NCBI GenBank assembly: GCA_029204225.1
Contig: CM055095.1
Location: 13,856,049-13,920,048 of the forward strand
DNA from: Diphasiastrum complanatum
Taxonomy: Eukaryota; Streptophyta; Lycopodiopsida; Lycopodiales; Lycopodiaceae
Direction of reading: 5' to 3'
DNA length: 64,000 bases
In this document: positions 31,388 through 42,381 of the stretch, piece by piece
Layout of the letters: every line of letters starts with the position of its first letter
How positions within the stretch are numbered: the first letter of the stretch is position 1
Program-made: the position numbers and the translations under genes
The notes under the pieces: model-generated
What the model was told of the DNA's origin: nothing
Databases searched by the model: none
Seen by the model: only the letters and a program-made list of their open reading frames with translations

Positions 31388-34100
31388 TTATAAAACATGA
31401 ATGTAGACATTTTTTTCTTGTTTGAAGGGTGTCAACCTATGGACCTTTCCCATACCTTGAGGTTTTTCACTTGTTATCTCTTCGGCTTCCTCATCATGCC
31501 ACAACAGTGGAGCAGATGGATGTAGTTGGTGAGAATTTTCAATAACATAAAAGAAAGATTCATGTAGTAACCATCCCTCTGACATGCTACCTCCAGGCCT
31601 TGCCTTTTGACGCACAAAATCTTTTAAGACTTTCATGTATCTTTCCATAAAGAGCATCCACTTAAACAGTCACAAATGGTTAAAAATAAGTGTTCTATTT
31701 AATGAGTTCATGTATCAATTGATTCAGTTTAAATACACGTGCAAAACAAAATTTATGCACTTATTCTGTGCACTAGACCAGCAATAGAAACTTCTTTAAC
31801 CAAGTGCACCAATAAATGCACTTGCAAGTCCATGATAGAAGTCGAAAAATATCTGTCAAACATGCACACGATCTCCAACATATCCTTATGTCTCTTGTGA
31901 AGATCCAGCTCACGAATTTCTTTTGAACACATCCATCTGCGCCATATTCAACTCATTTTACGTCTATCTGAATTTCCAGTCAATAAATATTAAATAAAAA
32001 AATACACCAAGTACATGTAAATACCTGACAATGATTAATAGTTTGTATATGGTCTCACAAATATCTTTTAACAAGCACCCGTGAATTGACAATGGATAGA
32101 TATATTGAATCATCTTTAGCCAATCATGAGATTTGAGACCTTGCAACTTTCCATCCATTGTGAATGATGCCCGTAGAGAATGGGCAAAACCAGTTGGTGT
32201 TCTAATGTCATGAATAATGGAGCGCACATGGTTAAGCTCCTCCTTAGTGAATGTCCAAAGGTACTTTTGGAGCATGATTTTCACCATCCTTTATCCAATA
32301 TTCTTTTTTGGTGTTTGATTCTTTTAGATCGTGTCTTGCAACAACGGTATCTTTTTCACCAATCAAATGTTTCCATATAGATTCATCCACATTTTCAAAT
32401 ATGTGCATGGGATCAAGTAGGTGATTAATCAAAAGATTATTCCAATATTCCAAACGATGAAATATAGATAATCTTTTCATACCATCAATTGGCTTTGCTT
32501 GAGATTCCTCCCATAGTTTTTGCCAATCTTCCACAGACATCCTCTTTGGAGGCATCTCTCTCTCAACTCTTCCTCCAAAACCTCTTCTATGAGTGTCTCT
32601 GAATGGATGACCTCCATGCAAGTATTTACGATGATTTTCATAAACAACTTTTTTGAGACTATAAGAGTATCTTCTCACAAGATTTGGCCCGCACAAAAAA
32701 CAAGTATTTTTTTTCAACCGTTTGAAAGTCTGCCCAACAAATGGATACTATCAATCACTATTAAAAAAAATATATGTCAAAGAATAATTCTAGCCATTGT
32801 AGTATATCATGTAAATGCCAGAAACTAGTTGTATATAACTGTAAACAAACTCCTATGTACACAAGATAGACATTGTTTGAATGATTACATGAGCATTCAC
32901 TTAATCCTGGATAGTCATGCATTGCCCACATTACAATGGCATGTAGTGTAAACTCCCTCTCATGTAAGGGGTGCGAAATGTCATATGATTTTATCCCCTT
33001 CCACAAATCTTCCAACTCGTCAATAAGCGGCTCAAGATACACATCCATGTTCTTAACCTTGCGTTGGCCAGGAATTAGAAGTGCCAACATAATGTGTCTC
33101 TTTTTTGTACTCAACCAAGGAGGAATATTATAATTTAATAAGCAAACAGGCCAAATGGACCACGTAGTTGCTCGTACACCAAAGGGGTTCACACCATGTG
33201 TTGCAAGACCAAATCTCACATTTCTTGACTCATTGGCAAAGCTTGGATACTCTTTGTTGATGTGTTTCCATCCAGGTGAATATGAAGGTACTCTCATCAT
33301 CCCATCTGTAGAGGTATGGTGTGCATGCCAGTCCATAAGTTGTGCAAGAGATTTACAAGAGATTTACAATGAAATAAACGTTGCAATCATGTATTTACTG
33401 GAAAATGTTGTAAAACTTTGCACGGAATGGTTGCCGCCTACAAATCTTCTCTTTATCGAGGAGTATCACCAATGGGACATTTCTTAAGTGATTCGTACAT
33501 TCCTTGATATAAAATACAATCTTTTGGACATGCATGATATTGCTTGTAGTACATCCCGATGTTAGACATCTTTCGTGCCTCATCTCTTGTCTCAATCATG
33601 ACATTCCTTTCTAGGAGAATTTTGTTTTTCAATAGTCTGTACATGACAAAAGAAGTCATTGTAAAAAACTTATCACTAGATGTCCAAATTGTAAAGTTTG
33701 CTTCAAAGCAAAAATGACAAGTAGATGAAAAAAAAATTTACTCAAATAATGATGTGAGGCTTTGGTCACTCCATCTATATTTGGCTTAAAGATTTAATAG
33801 AAGTAGAGAAGTCGCCAAACGAGATGTCTTTGCTCCAGGGTACAATATTGTCTTTGATTCTTCTCGCAATTTCTTTTCTTCTTTAGGCAAAAGTGCCTCC
33901 TCATCTTGTTCATTGTGTCTAGCTGCACTATTATTCTCGTACATATCATCCAACATGTCTCCCATGGCTTCAAAATTTTCATTCATTGGAAGCTCATTTT
34001 CATCGTTGGAACTTGTTTGCGAAGAGGTAGATGAGCTAGATTCAGATGCATTAGTCTCTTGATTAATGCGCTCATCAATTTCCATCATCTCTTTTAAGCC
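31388..34100 (-). pseudogene. CACTA (En/Spm) transposase, TNP2 type
   Basis: DNA transposase on the minus strand, read as pieces: acidic N-terminus (34088-33786, then KTILYPGAKTSRLATSLLLL), YHACPKDCILYQGMYESLKK (about 33560), TNP2 core at 33336-32761 (NVRFGLATHGVNPFGVRATT, YNIPPWLSTKKRHIMLALLI, DVYLEPLIDELEDLWKGI), 32717-32244 (LEYWNNLLINHLLDPMHIFE), 32287-32025 (IHDIRTPTGFAHSLRASF, LKSHDWLKMIQYIYPL) and 31660-31388 (WMLFMERYMKVLKDFVRQKA). A likely intron (donor after 32025, acceptor before 31660) separates the last two. Frame changes elsewhere suggest a relic. No CACTA termini were located. Confidence 0.85.
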
Positions 34101-34240
34101 TTGACGTAGACGACAGGTAATTGCTTTATATGAGGACCGTTGTATGACATTCGTCGTCTATGTGGGCCATTACGAGGATTATTGTCTCCAACGCTATATG
34201 AGGATGAAGAATCCTATATACCAAAACAAAAAGAAGTAGG

Positions 34241-34730
34241 CTAAAACAATGCTTGATAAACATTTCCTCCCAATACTTGATAGATCTAAATGTTGCATAT
34301 GAATATAAATTACCTCTTTGTTTAAAAAGTATGAACATACTAGTGTATCTATTAGACCATTCTTCTTTCTAACTTGTTAACATTCAATTAACCCAAAGAA
34401 TTGCATGCTTCTACATATTTACATATATATAAATTTCACATACATTAGCTTTCACTTATTATCTTATGTAAACATCTAGGCAAATGACAAATAATGCTTG
34501 ACAAATAATGCTCCTAACATTTGACATATTTAATGACACAAACCAAATACAATCAAGAACGCATGGATTATACATCTTTGCATATCAACAAAATTTAAAT
34601 ATTCACATTTGACTTATTGTCTTTTGCAAACATTTGGGTAGAGGACGGTTGAAACTATACTTGATGAACAATTCCTCCCCAACCTTGATAGATCTAGTGG
34701 CACAAATCATTAAATAAGTGCCCTTTACAT
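34241..34730. repeat. Diverged duplicate of the SET-gene 3' end
   Basis: 34241-34318 and 34648-34730 are related in direct orientation (both contain CTTGATAGATCTA and a CTTGAT-AACA-TTCCTCCC segment). The upstream-coordinate copy encodes SYATFRSIKYWEEMFIKHCF, an echo of the SET-domain ending MICATRSIKVGEELFIKYSF. Confidence 0.6.
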
Positions 34731-35637
34731 TCCTAGTGGAATATTCTTCTTTTCTATTGGTGCGTTCTTCAAAATCACAATTCGTCAGTAAAGGGTGGGC
34801 AATGGAACTATTTATATACAACAATGTTTCCATGCACATCTGGACGTCCATCAATGTATGTACGATTTGCCCTTGAGATGTTGCCTCCTTGCATGCGTTG
34901 CTCCTCTAAAGAACAAGCATTTGAATTCAAGCCATCTATTTGCATCCTCCATTGGTGACGACGCAAAGCATGCCAATCACCCCAATTGTATTGAGGTCCT
35001 GCAAATGGCATCAATGTCACAACACTATCTAGAGGGACCTCAAGACTACTCCATGCAAAAAGGCCCAAACCAGCCCCAAGAAAGTGTTCACTAGGCATGA
35101 TCATGTACGTTTGACCCCAATACGTAAAATGGTGTTCCATGTAATGATAATGGTAATTGGAATGGCCAACACGAATATCTACTTCTAATGAAACTTTTTA
35201 CTAATGGTTGCAAGCTAGGTGGAAGAGGAAGGTCAGACAAAGAACCTAGAATGTCTTTTGACACATCAACAATGCGTAGTAATTTGCAATTATCTTTCAA
35301 ACTAGTCATAATACGTCCAAGACGTGTTCTCTTTTTTAAAGGGGTGGTCAAGTTTGTGGAATCGACATGGAGTATCGTGGAGGACTCATGTGCAACGTCT
35401 AGTATAGGTGTGGTTGGTTGGGTGGTAAGAACGTTTTGGAGATTTGGATACATGAATTGAATCACAAGGCATTGATGAACTTATTATATCATGCAAGGGG
35501 TCATCATCAACAACAACATCATCTAAGGCCAATGATGATCCAAAATCAATATTCATATGATTTATCCTATCAATAATATTCTCGATCTCTCTTGCAACTT
35601 TTTTTCTTGAAACCAACTTATTTTCCTTCTTTAGCAA
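34603..35637 (-). pseudogene. SET-domain (lysine methyltransferase-like) gene, broken
   Basis: On the minus strand an acidic/basic N-terminal part (KKENKLVSRKKVAREIENII, LKKRTRLGRIMTSLKD) leads into a SET domain. It starts at MPSEHFLGAGLGLFAWSSLE, passes TYIDGRPDVHGNIVVY and INSS-AHPLLTNCDFEE (the place of the catalytic NHSC-like motif) and ends with ICATRSIKVGEELFIKYSF. SET enzymes methylate lysines, often in histones. At least two single-base frame changes (near 35140 and 34810) break it. The left part adjoins a CACTA transposase, and the upstream end is cut at about 35645 by a copia X fragment. The NH in the catalytic motif is not conserved. No close homologue recognised. Confidence 0.6.
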
Positions 35638-35645
35638 AAGTTGAA

Positions 35646-37103
35646 GATGTTACGATTTCCACTTTGAGTCGTCGTCTTCAGGTTTTACTTCTATACCTGT
35701 AACAACATCCCATAATTTGCTGGCAATTAGCAAGGTCTTGATCTTAAATTTTCACAAATAATAACTAGATCCATTCAGCTTGTCTGTGATAAGACCAGCT
35801 TTACTTTGAGAATCCATCTGGAACTTAGTTTGTCAATTGTATCGATGACGCTAAGATGTGGTAATGCCAACAATAAGAAATCAATTCTCTGATACTGAAA
35901 GGTTGAAAAGAGTATAATATCAATTTGATATCGCGAAAGATATCAAGTATTAGAGCTTTCGCTCTGATATCATATTGGAATCAGATACAGAAGTAGTGAA
36001 ACAGCTCTGATACCATGTCTGAAAGTGGTATGCAGAAGATAGGCCTAGTTCAAAAAGAAATTAATGAAAATAATTTGTGTGTCTAGAAAAAAAACCTTTC
36101 ATGCATGGCGGAATAAACTATCTTCATCTTTCCAATGCATGACTACGTCTATCAATTTCAAACATGACAATAGTGATAGAAATCACGTTTGAACTTATAG
36201 TAACTAACTTTGAAATCGTCAGTACTACAATGATTACGTAGCCAAACAATTAAGCATTGAAGATTATCAGACAAATAATTAGTCGTGAAGAAATACAAAA
36301 AAACATACAGTCTGAGACGAAACTGAACGCAATAAAGAATAATATTGATTCAAAAACAAAACAGAAGTAAATGAGTACAATAAGTTGCGGATCGAAGCCA
36401 TGTACTCTATGCTATCTCTGAGCGGCTAATCTGAATTAATGCGCAATGCTGATGAGCACGCAATAGCAATCTATAAAACAACTCTAAGAAGTGAGCTAGA
36501 ATGCTTGGGAGTGTTCAAGCTCGCAGGCTCGAGAGAGAGAGAGAGCTAACTATTTAAACGCTTCTGATAATTTTGATTTTCAATGAAATAATCTGTATGA
36601 ATACGAACAACTATTTATACTAAAAAATTAGGTCATCAATTGCGATCGCCAGTTGTCTGGTGATCCGTTGACATCCATCTGATCCTTGTCATTGATTGTT
36701 GATAAGCGGTGAAATTGGCCGTAAACGTTCTGTCTGCATAAATGGACCAAAATTGTAGCTCTGCATAAATGAACTAAAACAGCCACAGACGACACGGTCG
36801 GATTTTTCGCAAAAAGACGAAAAAGACGAAAGTGCCCTTAAATCTCATTTAGGGTTGCCCCACACCTTGCCGGAGTCATTTCCTTAACATTTGAGGCTCT
36901 TTGGAAAAAGCAAAAAATGCGACACTGCATATTTGCACGAGATTTCTGACAGGCAAAAGTTGCAAAAAAGACAACACTGCATTTTTCACGAGACTTCTGT
37001 CAGTCAAAAAATGCGACACTATCGTAAACTTCGTGTAATTTTGTAGACTGTGTAAAAACACTTGTAATTCACCCATGGAAAAATCCGCAGAACTAGATAA
37101 ACA
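35646..37103 (-). mobile_element. Copia X, copy 1: gag start, primer site and 5' LTR
   Basis: Minus strand. LTR at 36016-37103 (about 1.09 kb, ending ...CAGACA), primer site TGGTATCAGAGC at 36015-36004, and gag N-terminus at about 35820-35646 (same family as KAGLITDKLN-type copia gag). It is cut off in gag at 35646, where the SET gene begins. The LTR is closely related to 51971-53007 and partly to 42573-43055. The high-coordinate LTR end is judged from comparison of two copies and may be off by tens of bases. Confidence 0.75.
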
Positions 37104-37162
37104 ATGGATGAAGATGAAAACTGATTAGACGATTGGTAAGAAGGAGAATAATCCAACAATGT
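37104..37162 (-). repeat. Copy of repeat Y (copia LTR-start type), minus orientation
   Basis: The minus strand reads TGTTGGATTATTCTCCTTCT and on to a CATCTTCATC segment. It matches 53027-53084 in the opposite orientation. Both adjoin an X LTR at the same edge. Confidence 0.6.
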
Positions 37163-37612
37163 GACAATTTGACGATGGCACTATGGCAGATCTTAAAAAA
37201 AAAAAACAAGGCTGGAAGTGGAAACCAAGCAACATCAGCTGCAAATCCAAAATCTCACCACTTATAATCAACAACAACAGTAGATGAGTTAAGAAAATAG
37301 TTTAAAGACCCGACCGGATCAATCACCACTATACAACGTGAAGTGCAATAAGACAAGACAACAGAATTGCTCTCCACAAACTTTATATTCAACTGATAAG
37401 CAAGTACAAAGATAAAGTTGCTTACAAGCACTCAAAGGGCTCGTAAAAGAAAGACGACCCGATAATTCTAGAACTGAACACACATGATGTCGTCGAAATA
37501 AGAAAGCACTATATAAGTCGATCATTGCTATTTTAACTCTCTCCCTCAATGATCAACGTCTCTCTTTATTTTAGAGTTTACTCTATTCATGGAACATACC
37601 TCCCATGATATA
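37163..37612. other. Unassigned DNA, possibly LTR of the neighbouring copia
   Basis: No coding similarity. Its position downstream of a minus-strand copia pol fragment makes an LTR or 3' untranslated origin possible, but no pair was found in the window. Confidence 0.3.
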
Positions 37613-38720
37613 TTACAAGTAAAGGCTTTTTAGAGCAAATGTCTCTTCATAGTCAATTCTTTTATTTTGCTCATAGCCCTTTACTACTAGGCATGCCTTA
37701 TGCTTTGCTATCGTGCCATCCGCACAAAACTTTGTTCTCAACACCCATTTGTTGTGAATGGGTGTCTTTCCAAGTGGTAGATCAACCAACTCCCATGTAT
37801 CATGCCTGTGGATGGATTCCATCTCCTCTTCCATTGCCCTTTGTCACTCTTTGTGATCTTTTGCTTCATCAAAGGTTGATGGCTCTCGACACTTCAAAAA
37901 GTCACTCATTAGGGCATAGTTCACATGATAACGATCGGGAGACTTCCTTTCCCACGTTGATCTTCTCACTTCTCCTTGTGTGCTAGATCTTGGTTGATTT
38001 AGCTTTGCGTCCTTCATGATCTTTTCATACCATTTTGGTATCTTAGATTCAGGTGATACACTACGTGGAGAGTATGTATCCCAAGGAGTGTCCAAGTAAT
38101 GTCTCTTACTTCCAACCGGTTTCTCCTTTATTGCTCCTATTGGCAAGTACTTTCCCTTAGGCTCTTGAATAGGAGGTGTCTTCTCATACTCGCCCTCTCG
38201 ACTCTCATCTTCACCTGCATCATCTTGTGGAGCGTCTTCTTCATCTTCTTCTTCCAAAATTGTGGGAAGTCTTTTGATGCTTTCACCACTTGCATAGTCT
38301 TCATCTTCATACCTATGAATCTTATCAAAGATCACATCTTTGCTTATGTGAATCTTGTTCATAATAGGATCAAAACACCTGTATGCCTTCATCCTTTCAT
38401 CATAATCGACAAAGATACACTTGATTGCTTTTGCATCAAGTTTCTTTCACTCCTCCTTTGGCACATGTACATAGGCCCTACATCCAATGACATGAAACTT
38501 GTCGGTTTTTGGCTTTATTCCTGTAAATGCTTCTTCGGGAGTCACATTTGGAACCGCAACTGTAGGGCTCCTGTTCTGCAAGAACGTTGCCGCACTGCAT
38601 GCTTCCGACCAAAGTGAATCGATCAAGTCCATTTGCTTCATCATGGAGCGTGCACTCTCCATAATAGTCCTCTTTTTTATTTTAGCTACACCATTACTAT
38701 GCGGCGTGTGTGATTGTTTG
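37613..38720 (-). pseudogene. Copia pol fragment: integrase end, linker, RT start
   Basis: In minus order: the integrase Glu motif (HSNGVAKIKKRTIMESA, about 38715-38650) and C-terminus (LWSEACSAATFLQNRSPTVA, GCRAYVHVPKEE). The linker with an acidic stretch follows (38392-37844, ending STWERKSPDRYHVNYAL), then the RT start (DTWELVDLPLGKTPIHNKWV, YEQNKRIDYEETFA, 37834-37613). Frame changes occur at 38447 and near 37840. RT is cut before its catalytic box. Both ends are truncated. Confidence 0.83.
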
Positions 38721-39149
38721 AATCTAGGTTATAGAAGAGCTGGATCCAGAAGCCCATGAAAGCTCCGCAGATTGCAACAAGTCATAATAGAATGCTGGAT
38801 TGCAAAGATAGTGATCGTAAGTAACGAAAGAAAGCATAAAAATCGCAAGAAGAAAGTGTAAGAAAGAAAATAGAAAATGATTATGATAAGTAGTGGCGGT
38901 GTGGAGAAAATGATGACATGTCATGATGACGTGACATCTGTCATTTTTTTTATTAATGGCATGCATGGCTCATAGTTTCATAATACGATCTGTCAGATCA
39001 GTCTTAATGATGGTAAGATCGTTTGTAAAAAGGAAATAATAAAAAGAAATAAAAAATAAATCCATTTTTTTTATGTGTAGGCGTAAACATGTGTGAATAA
39101 TGATGACGACATGGCCATCATCTTAAATAGATGGATACAAAAAGTCCGT
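38721..39149. other. Unassigned DNA
   Basis: No gene recognised between the copia fragment and the AT-rich array. Confidence 0.4.
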
Positions 39150-39770
39150 AGAAAGATTTTTGAAAGATTCTCGAAAATTTGCTAGAAAGATTCTAGAAAG
39201 TTTTTCGAAAAGATGCTAGAAAGATTCTAGAAAGTTTTTCGAAAAGATACTAGAAATATTCTAAAAAGATTCTTGAAAAGGTTCCATAATTTTTTTTTTA
39301 AAATTCTAGAATGAGTCTGGATTGATTCTCGAAATTTTTTTGGAAGATTTTGGAAGAAGTCTAGAAAGAATCTCAAAAAGATTTCAAAAATAGTCTTGAA
39401 AAGAATCTCAAAAAGATTCTAAAAAAAATGATAGAAAAAACTCGCGAAAAATTCTCGAAAAAGATTTTTAGTAAGATGCTAGAAAATTTCTCGAAATATT
39501 CTCGGAAATAGAAATATAGTAGAAAAATTCTCAAAAAAATTGGAGAAAGATACTAGAAAATTTCTCGAAAATTTGGAAAAAAATATAGTAGAACATTTCT
39601 CGTTAAATGGGAGAAAGATGCTAGAAAATTTCTCGAAAAGTTGGAGAAAAATGCTAGAAAGAGAATGCTAGAAAGTGGTAGAAAATTCACGAACAATTCT
39701 AGAATAGATAGGAGAAAAGTTGTGAAAAATTCTAAAAAGATCCTAGAAAAGAGTGAGAATTTTTTTTTTG
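39150..39770. repeat. A-rich degenerate array of CTAGAAA/TTCTCGAAA motifs
   Basis: About 620 bp built from variants of GATGCTAGAAAATTTCTCGA and related A-rich blocks with irregular 25-45 bp periods. By eye about a dozen exact TTC-NN-GAA octamers occur (TTCTAGAA, TTCTCGAA, TTCTTGAA, TTCACGAA), the core arrangement of heat-shock elements. It may be a simple satellite. It sits about 290 bp upstream of the H3-like frame. Confidence 0.7.
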
Positions 39771-40057
39771 GTCAAAGATAATATTTCTTGAGTCTGGACC
39801 CATTAATTCATGTTGGTAATAGTTCGTCTTCAAGTGATTGGAGTTGTCATATACTCTACGCGCTCAGTTGATACTCCAAGGATTGTTTCCAAGGATTTAG
39901 ATATTGTTTCAGCATGCGCATGTACCTCTCCCTCTCCTTCATACTTCCTTCTGCACGTTCAATCGATACTCCAACTCCACTCACTCTGATATTGATTCAA
40001 TGTACATTACTTGCTTAATCTTATATTGTGAAGGATTTTCGCGCGTTCAATCTATAC
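39771..40057 (+). promoter_or_regulatory. Upstream region of the H3-like frame
   Basis: Sequence directly before the ATG at 40058, with pyrimidine-rich stretches (CCTCTCCCTCTCCTTC near 39925) and the repeated TTGATACTCCAA / TCGATACTCCAA. No TATA box chosen. Promoter role is inferred from position only. Confidence 0.3.
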
Positions 40058-40558
40058 ATGGCTAGAACAAAGCAGACTACAAGACTTAGCACAAGCGGTG
40101 TGCCTTTACATGCTGCTACTGGATGAGGAGCACCACCACCCGGAGCAGGAGGAGCACCACCATCCCCCCCCCCCCCCCCCCCCACTGGAGGAGGAGCACC
40201 ACCACCATCTGCACCTCCACCTTCATCTCAAAGACAACATGCTGCACCAAGGAAAGTGGGTTGACCTAGAGACCCAGCATGGCTGAAAGATATCAAGAAG
40301 CTTCAGAAAACCATGAACCTCATGATCCCAAAGGCTCACATGCAAAGATGCATTAAGCATGTGACCAGGGAGATTTCAGCAGATGCGAGGTGGGATGTGA
40401 CAACAATTGAAGCTCTGCACAATGCTTATGAGGATATTCAAATAATTTCTTTTTCAGATCGTGTAGTTGCTGCTGTACATGCTAAAAGGGTAAAAAAATT
40501 GCCCAGAGATTTTCAGTTGATTTTTCATATGAGGGATGCGTACGATACGTTTGTCTAG
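40058..40558 (+). pseudogene. Divergent histone H3-like gene with retained N-terminal tail
   Basis: ATG 40058 begins MARTKQTTRLSTSGVPLHAA: residues 1-6, Arg8, Ser10 and Thr11 are those of histone H3, Lys4 is kept, while Lys9 is Leu and Lys14 is Val. A Gly/Pro-rich spacer with a C20 run follows, then a histone fold of about 96 residues: alpha-N/1 LKDIKKLQKTMNLMIPKAHM, a region aligning with alpha-2 (ALHNAYEDIQIISFSDRVVA), and the H3 signature VHAKRVKKLPRDFQL. H3 packages DNA in nucleosomes; such divergence is known only for specialised variants. In-frame stops: TGA 40124, TGA 40262 and TAG 40556, the last at about the normal H3 end. An array of TTC-NN-GAA motifs lies upstream and Ulp1-like pieces downstream. 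The H3 fold is convincing; expression is doubtful. Confidence 0.8.
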
Positions 40559-41013
40559 AATTTCCGTCCAGGACCTACTCCTACACCAACAACTTCTGCT
40601 CCACCAGTTGCTGCCACCACTTCAAGAAGGAAGAGGAAGCAGGCTCAACCAATGAGGCTACTAGCAACCATTCAACAAGTTGATGTCAAAAAGAGAAGAT
40701 CCTCAAACCCTCCAAAGAAAGTGAGGGCTAATCTAGAGGCCCTTCTTCCTCTTCTTCTTTTAAATCCGTTTCACATAATTCAGCTTCTAGATCCCCTCGC
40801 AGATCAGTTTCTAGATCTCCTCCCCATTCAGTTTCGAAATATCCTTCCCATTCAGTTTCGAAATATCCTTCCCATTCAGTTTCTAAATCTCTTTCCAATT
40901 CTCCTCCCCATTCACTTTCTAAATCCCCTTCCAAATCTTCTAAATCGATTTCTAAAACTCACCTATCTCCTCCCCTATCTCCACCAGAATCTCCTTCAAA
41001 TTCTATTGAATAG
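40559..41013 (+). pseudogene. Basic and Ser/Pro/Arg-rich region downstream of the H3-like frame
   Basis: In the H3 frame the sequence continues with Pro/Thr-rich residues, then SRRKRKQ and VKKRRSSNPPKKVR, clusters that look like nuclear localisation signals. After a frame change near 40735 follows an SR-like stretch (ASRSPRRSVSRSPPHSVSKY) in which HSVSKYPS repeats, ending at TAG 41011. It could be the C-terminal tail of the H3-like protein or the N-terminal part of the protease-like gene. Disordered, nuclear-type composition; no fold recognised. Confidence 0.45.
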
Positions 41014-41880
41014 TTCACAAAACTCTCTTCTCCACCTCGTCCTGATGGTGAAGGTTTAGATTCATTTTTGAATGTTCAAATCAATACTTTTTTTCTAGAC
41101 GATAGATTAAAACTTGTAAATTTATCTCTTGCTGCACCTCCTTCATTATCTTTTGTATAATCTAATAAATATGTTTAGTACGGATGTTGATAGAATTCTT
41201 TCCAATGTCAGATGCAACAACATACATGACACTAGAGTGGATAGATACAAAGGTGATTTATAATCTGACATATCGGTTCAGCACGTGTTTTAATTTCTCG
41301 TTTATTACTAATGCTCACAAAGTGCGTTGAAACGATATCTAATTTTTTTATTTTCTAATTTCTAATATCGATTGAATGTGCATTTGCAATCTTTTCTAAT
41401 ATTTCATTCATATTCTCGTGCGTTGAAACGATATCCTAGCAAACACATTTTTCTATTTTTTTACTATTTTGTAGTCCTCCCAACAACAAGATAGTGTTAG
41501 TTGTGGATGGTATACAGTCTTCAATGCAAGATCATTTTTTATGTGGCTCGCTCAACATGACTCTATTCCAAATATACGGAAGGTCATATATTTATTTGAA
41601 ATATTTGTGTGAATTAATTATTGTCAGTCATCAGATAATCTTTGTTTTATTCATGACGTATGTTTCTAATACAAATTTTCTTATGATATTTTTTTTTTTC
41701 TGCTGCACGCCAGTCATGCAACAAGGAATATAGCATTTTCGACATGAAGCATTAAGGATATTGGTGAAAAATTCCTACCCTGTAGATATTCCCGACGCTA
41801 GTCCTGCAAAGCTTCTTCCATCTGGAGAAATGAACTTAGAGATCATAGAGCCAAAGATAGATGATAAAGAACAATAAATG
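41014..41880 (+). pseudogene. Ulp1/C48-type cysteine protease-like exons
   Basis: Three pieces resemble a SUMO-protease (Ulp1, peptidase C48) fold. GLDSFLNVQINTFFLDD (about 41050) is comparable with the WLND.vI opening. CNNIHDTRVDRYKGDL (41213-41260) has a possible catalytic His codon at 41225. QQQDSVSCGWYTVFNA (41481-41528) has Gln and the catalytic Cys codon at 41502. A convincing acceptor (TTTTGTAG, ending 41474) precedes the Cys piece and GT donors follow the others, so introns are likely. A last piece, HFRHEALRILVKNSYPVDIP (about 41736-41800), ends at TAA 41876. Frames differ and stops occur, so this is probably a relic. Family assignment rests mainly on the Cys box. Confidence 0.5.
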
Positions 41881-42381
41881 CCCTCCCTTCATGTGAATGA
41901 GCCATTATGTATTTCACATGTACAGAATTATTTTATACATATATATTGAGATTTTATTATATTCAATCATCTTGAATTTCGATTGTTGTTCTTTCATGTT
42001 TGTATTTAAGGTTCTTATTTCAAGTTCTAAGTGAGATAAAGCTCGTCCTCATGATTTTTCATAGCTTTGGTCTGCCTTGCCTTTATCATGATTTTTTTTT
42101 GGATAAGTTCAGAAGATGATCTGATTGAACCTTTGTCACAACCAATCCAAACATGCGGCATAAGTTCACTCAGATTTGTTGTGGCATAAGTTCACTCATC
42201 ATCTTCTGAACATATCCAAATATGCCAAGACAAGAACAATACAAACCAAGGCAATGAAGACCAAAAATACAATTGATATCGGTTTAGCATGAGGATGACT
42301 TCATTGGGAGGCACTTCAACAAGGGCGTGCATCGAATCAATATCTGATTGTAGTGGTCACTGGAGTCGAAGTGCTTTAAGA
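41881..42381. other. Unassigned DNA between two related C-terminal pieces
   Basis: No coding similarity recognised. Two TAAGTTCACTC segments (42160-42200) are a small local duplication. Confidence 0.4.
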
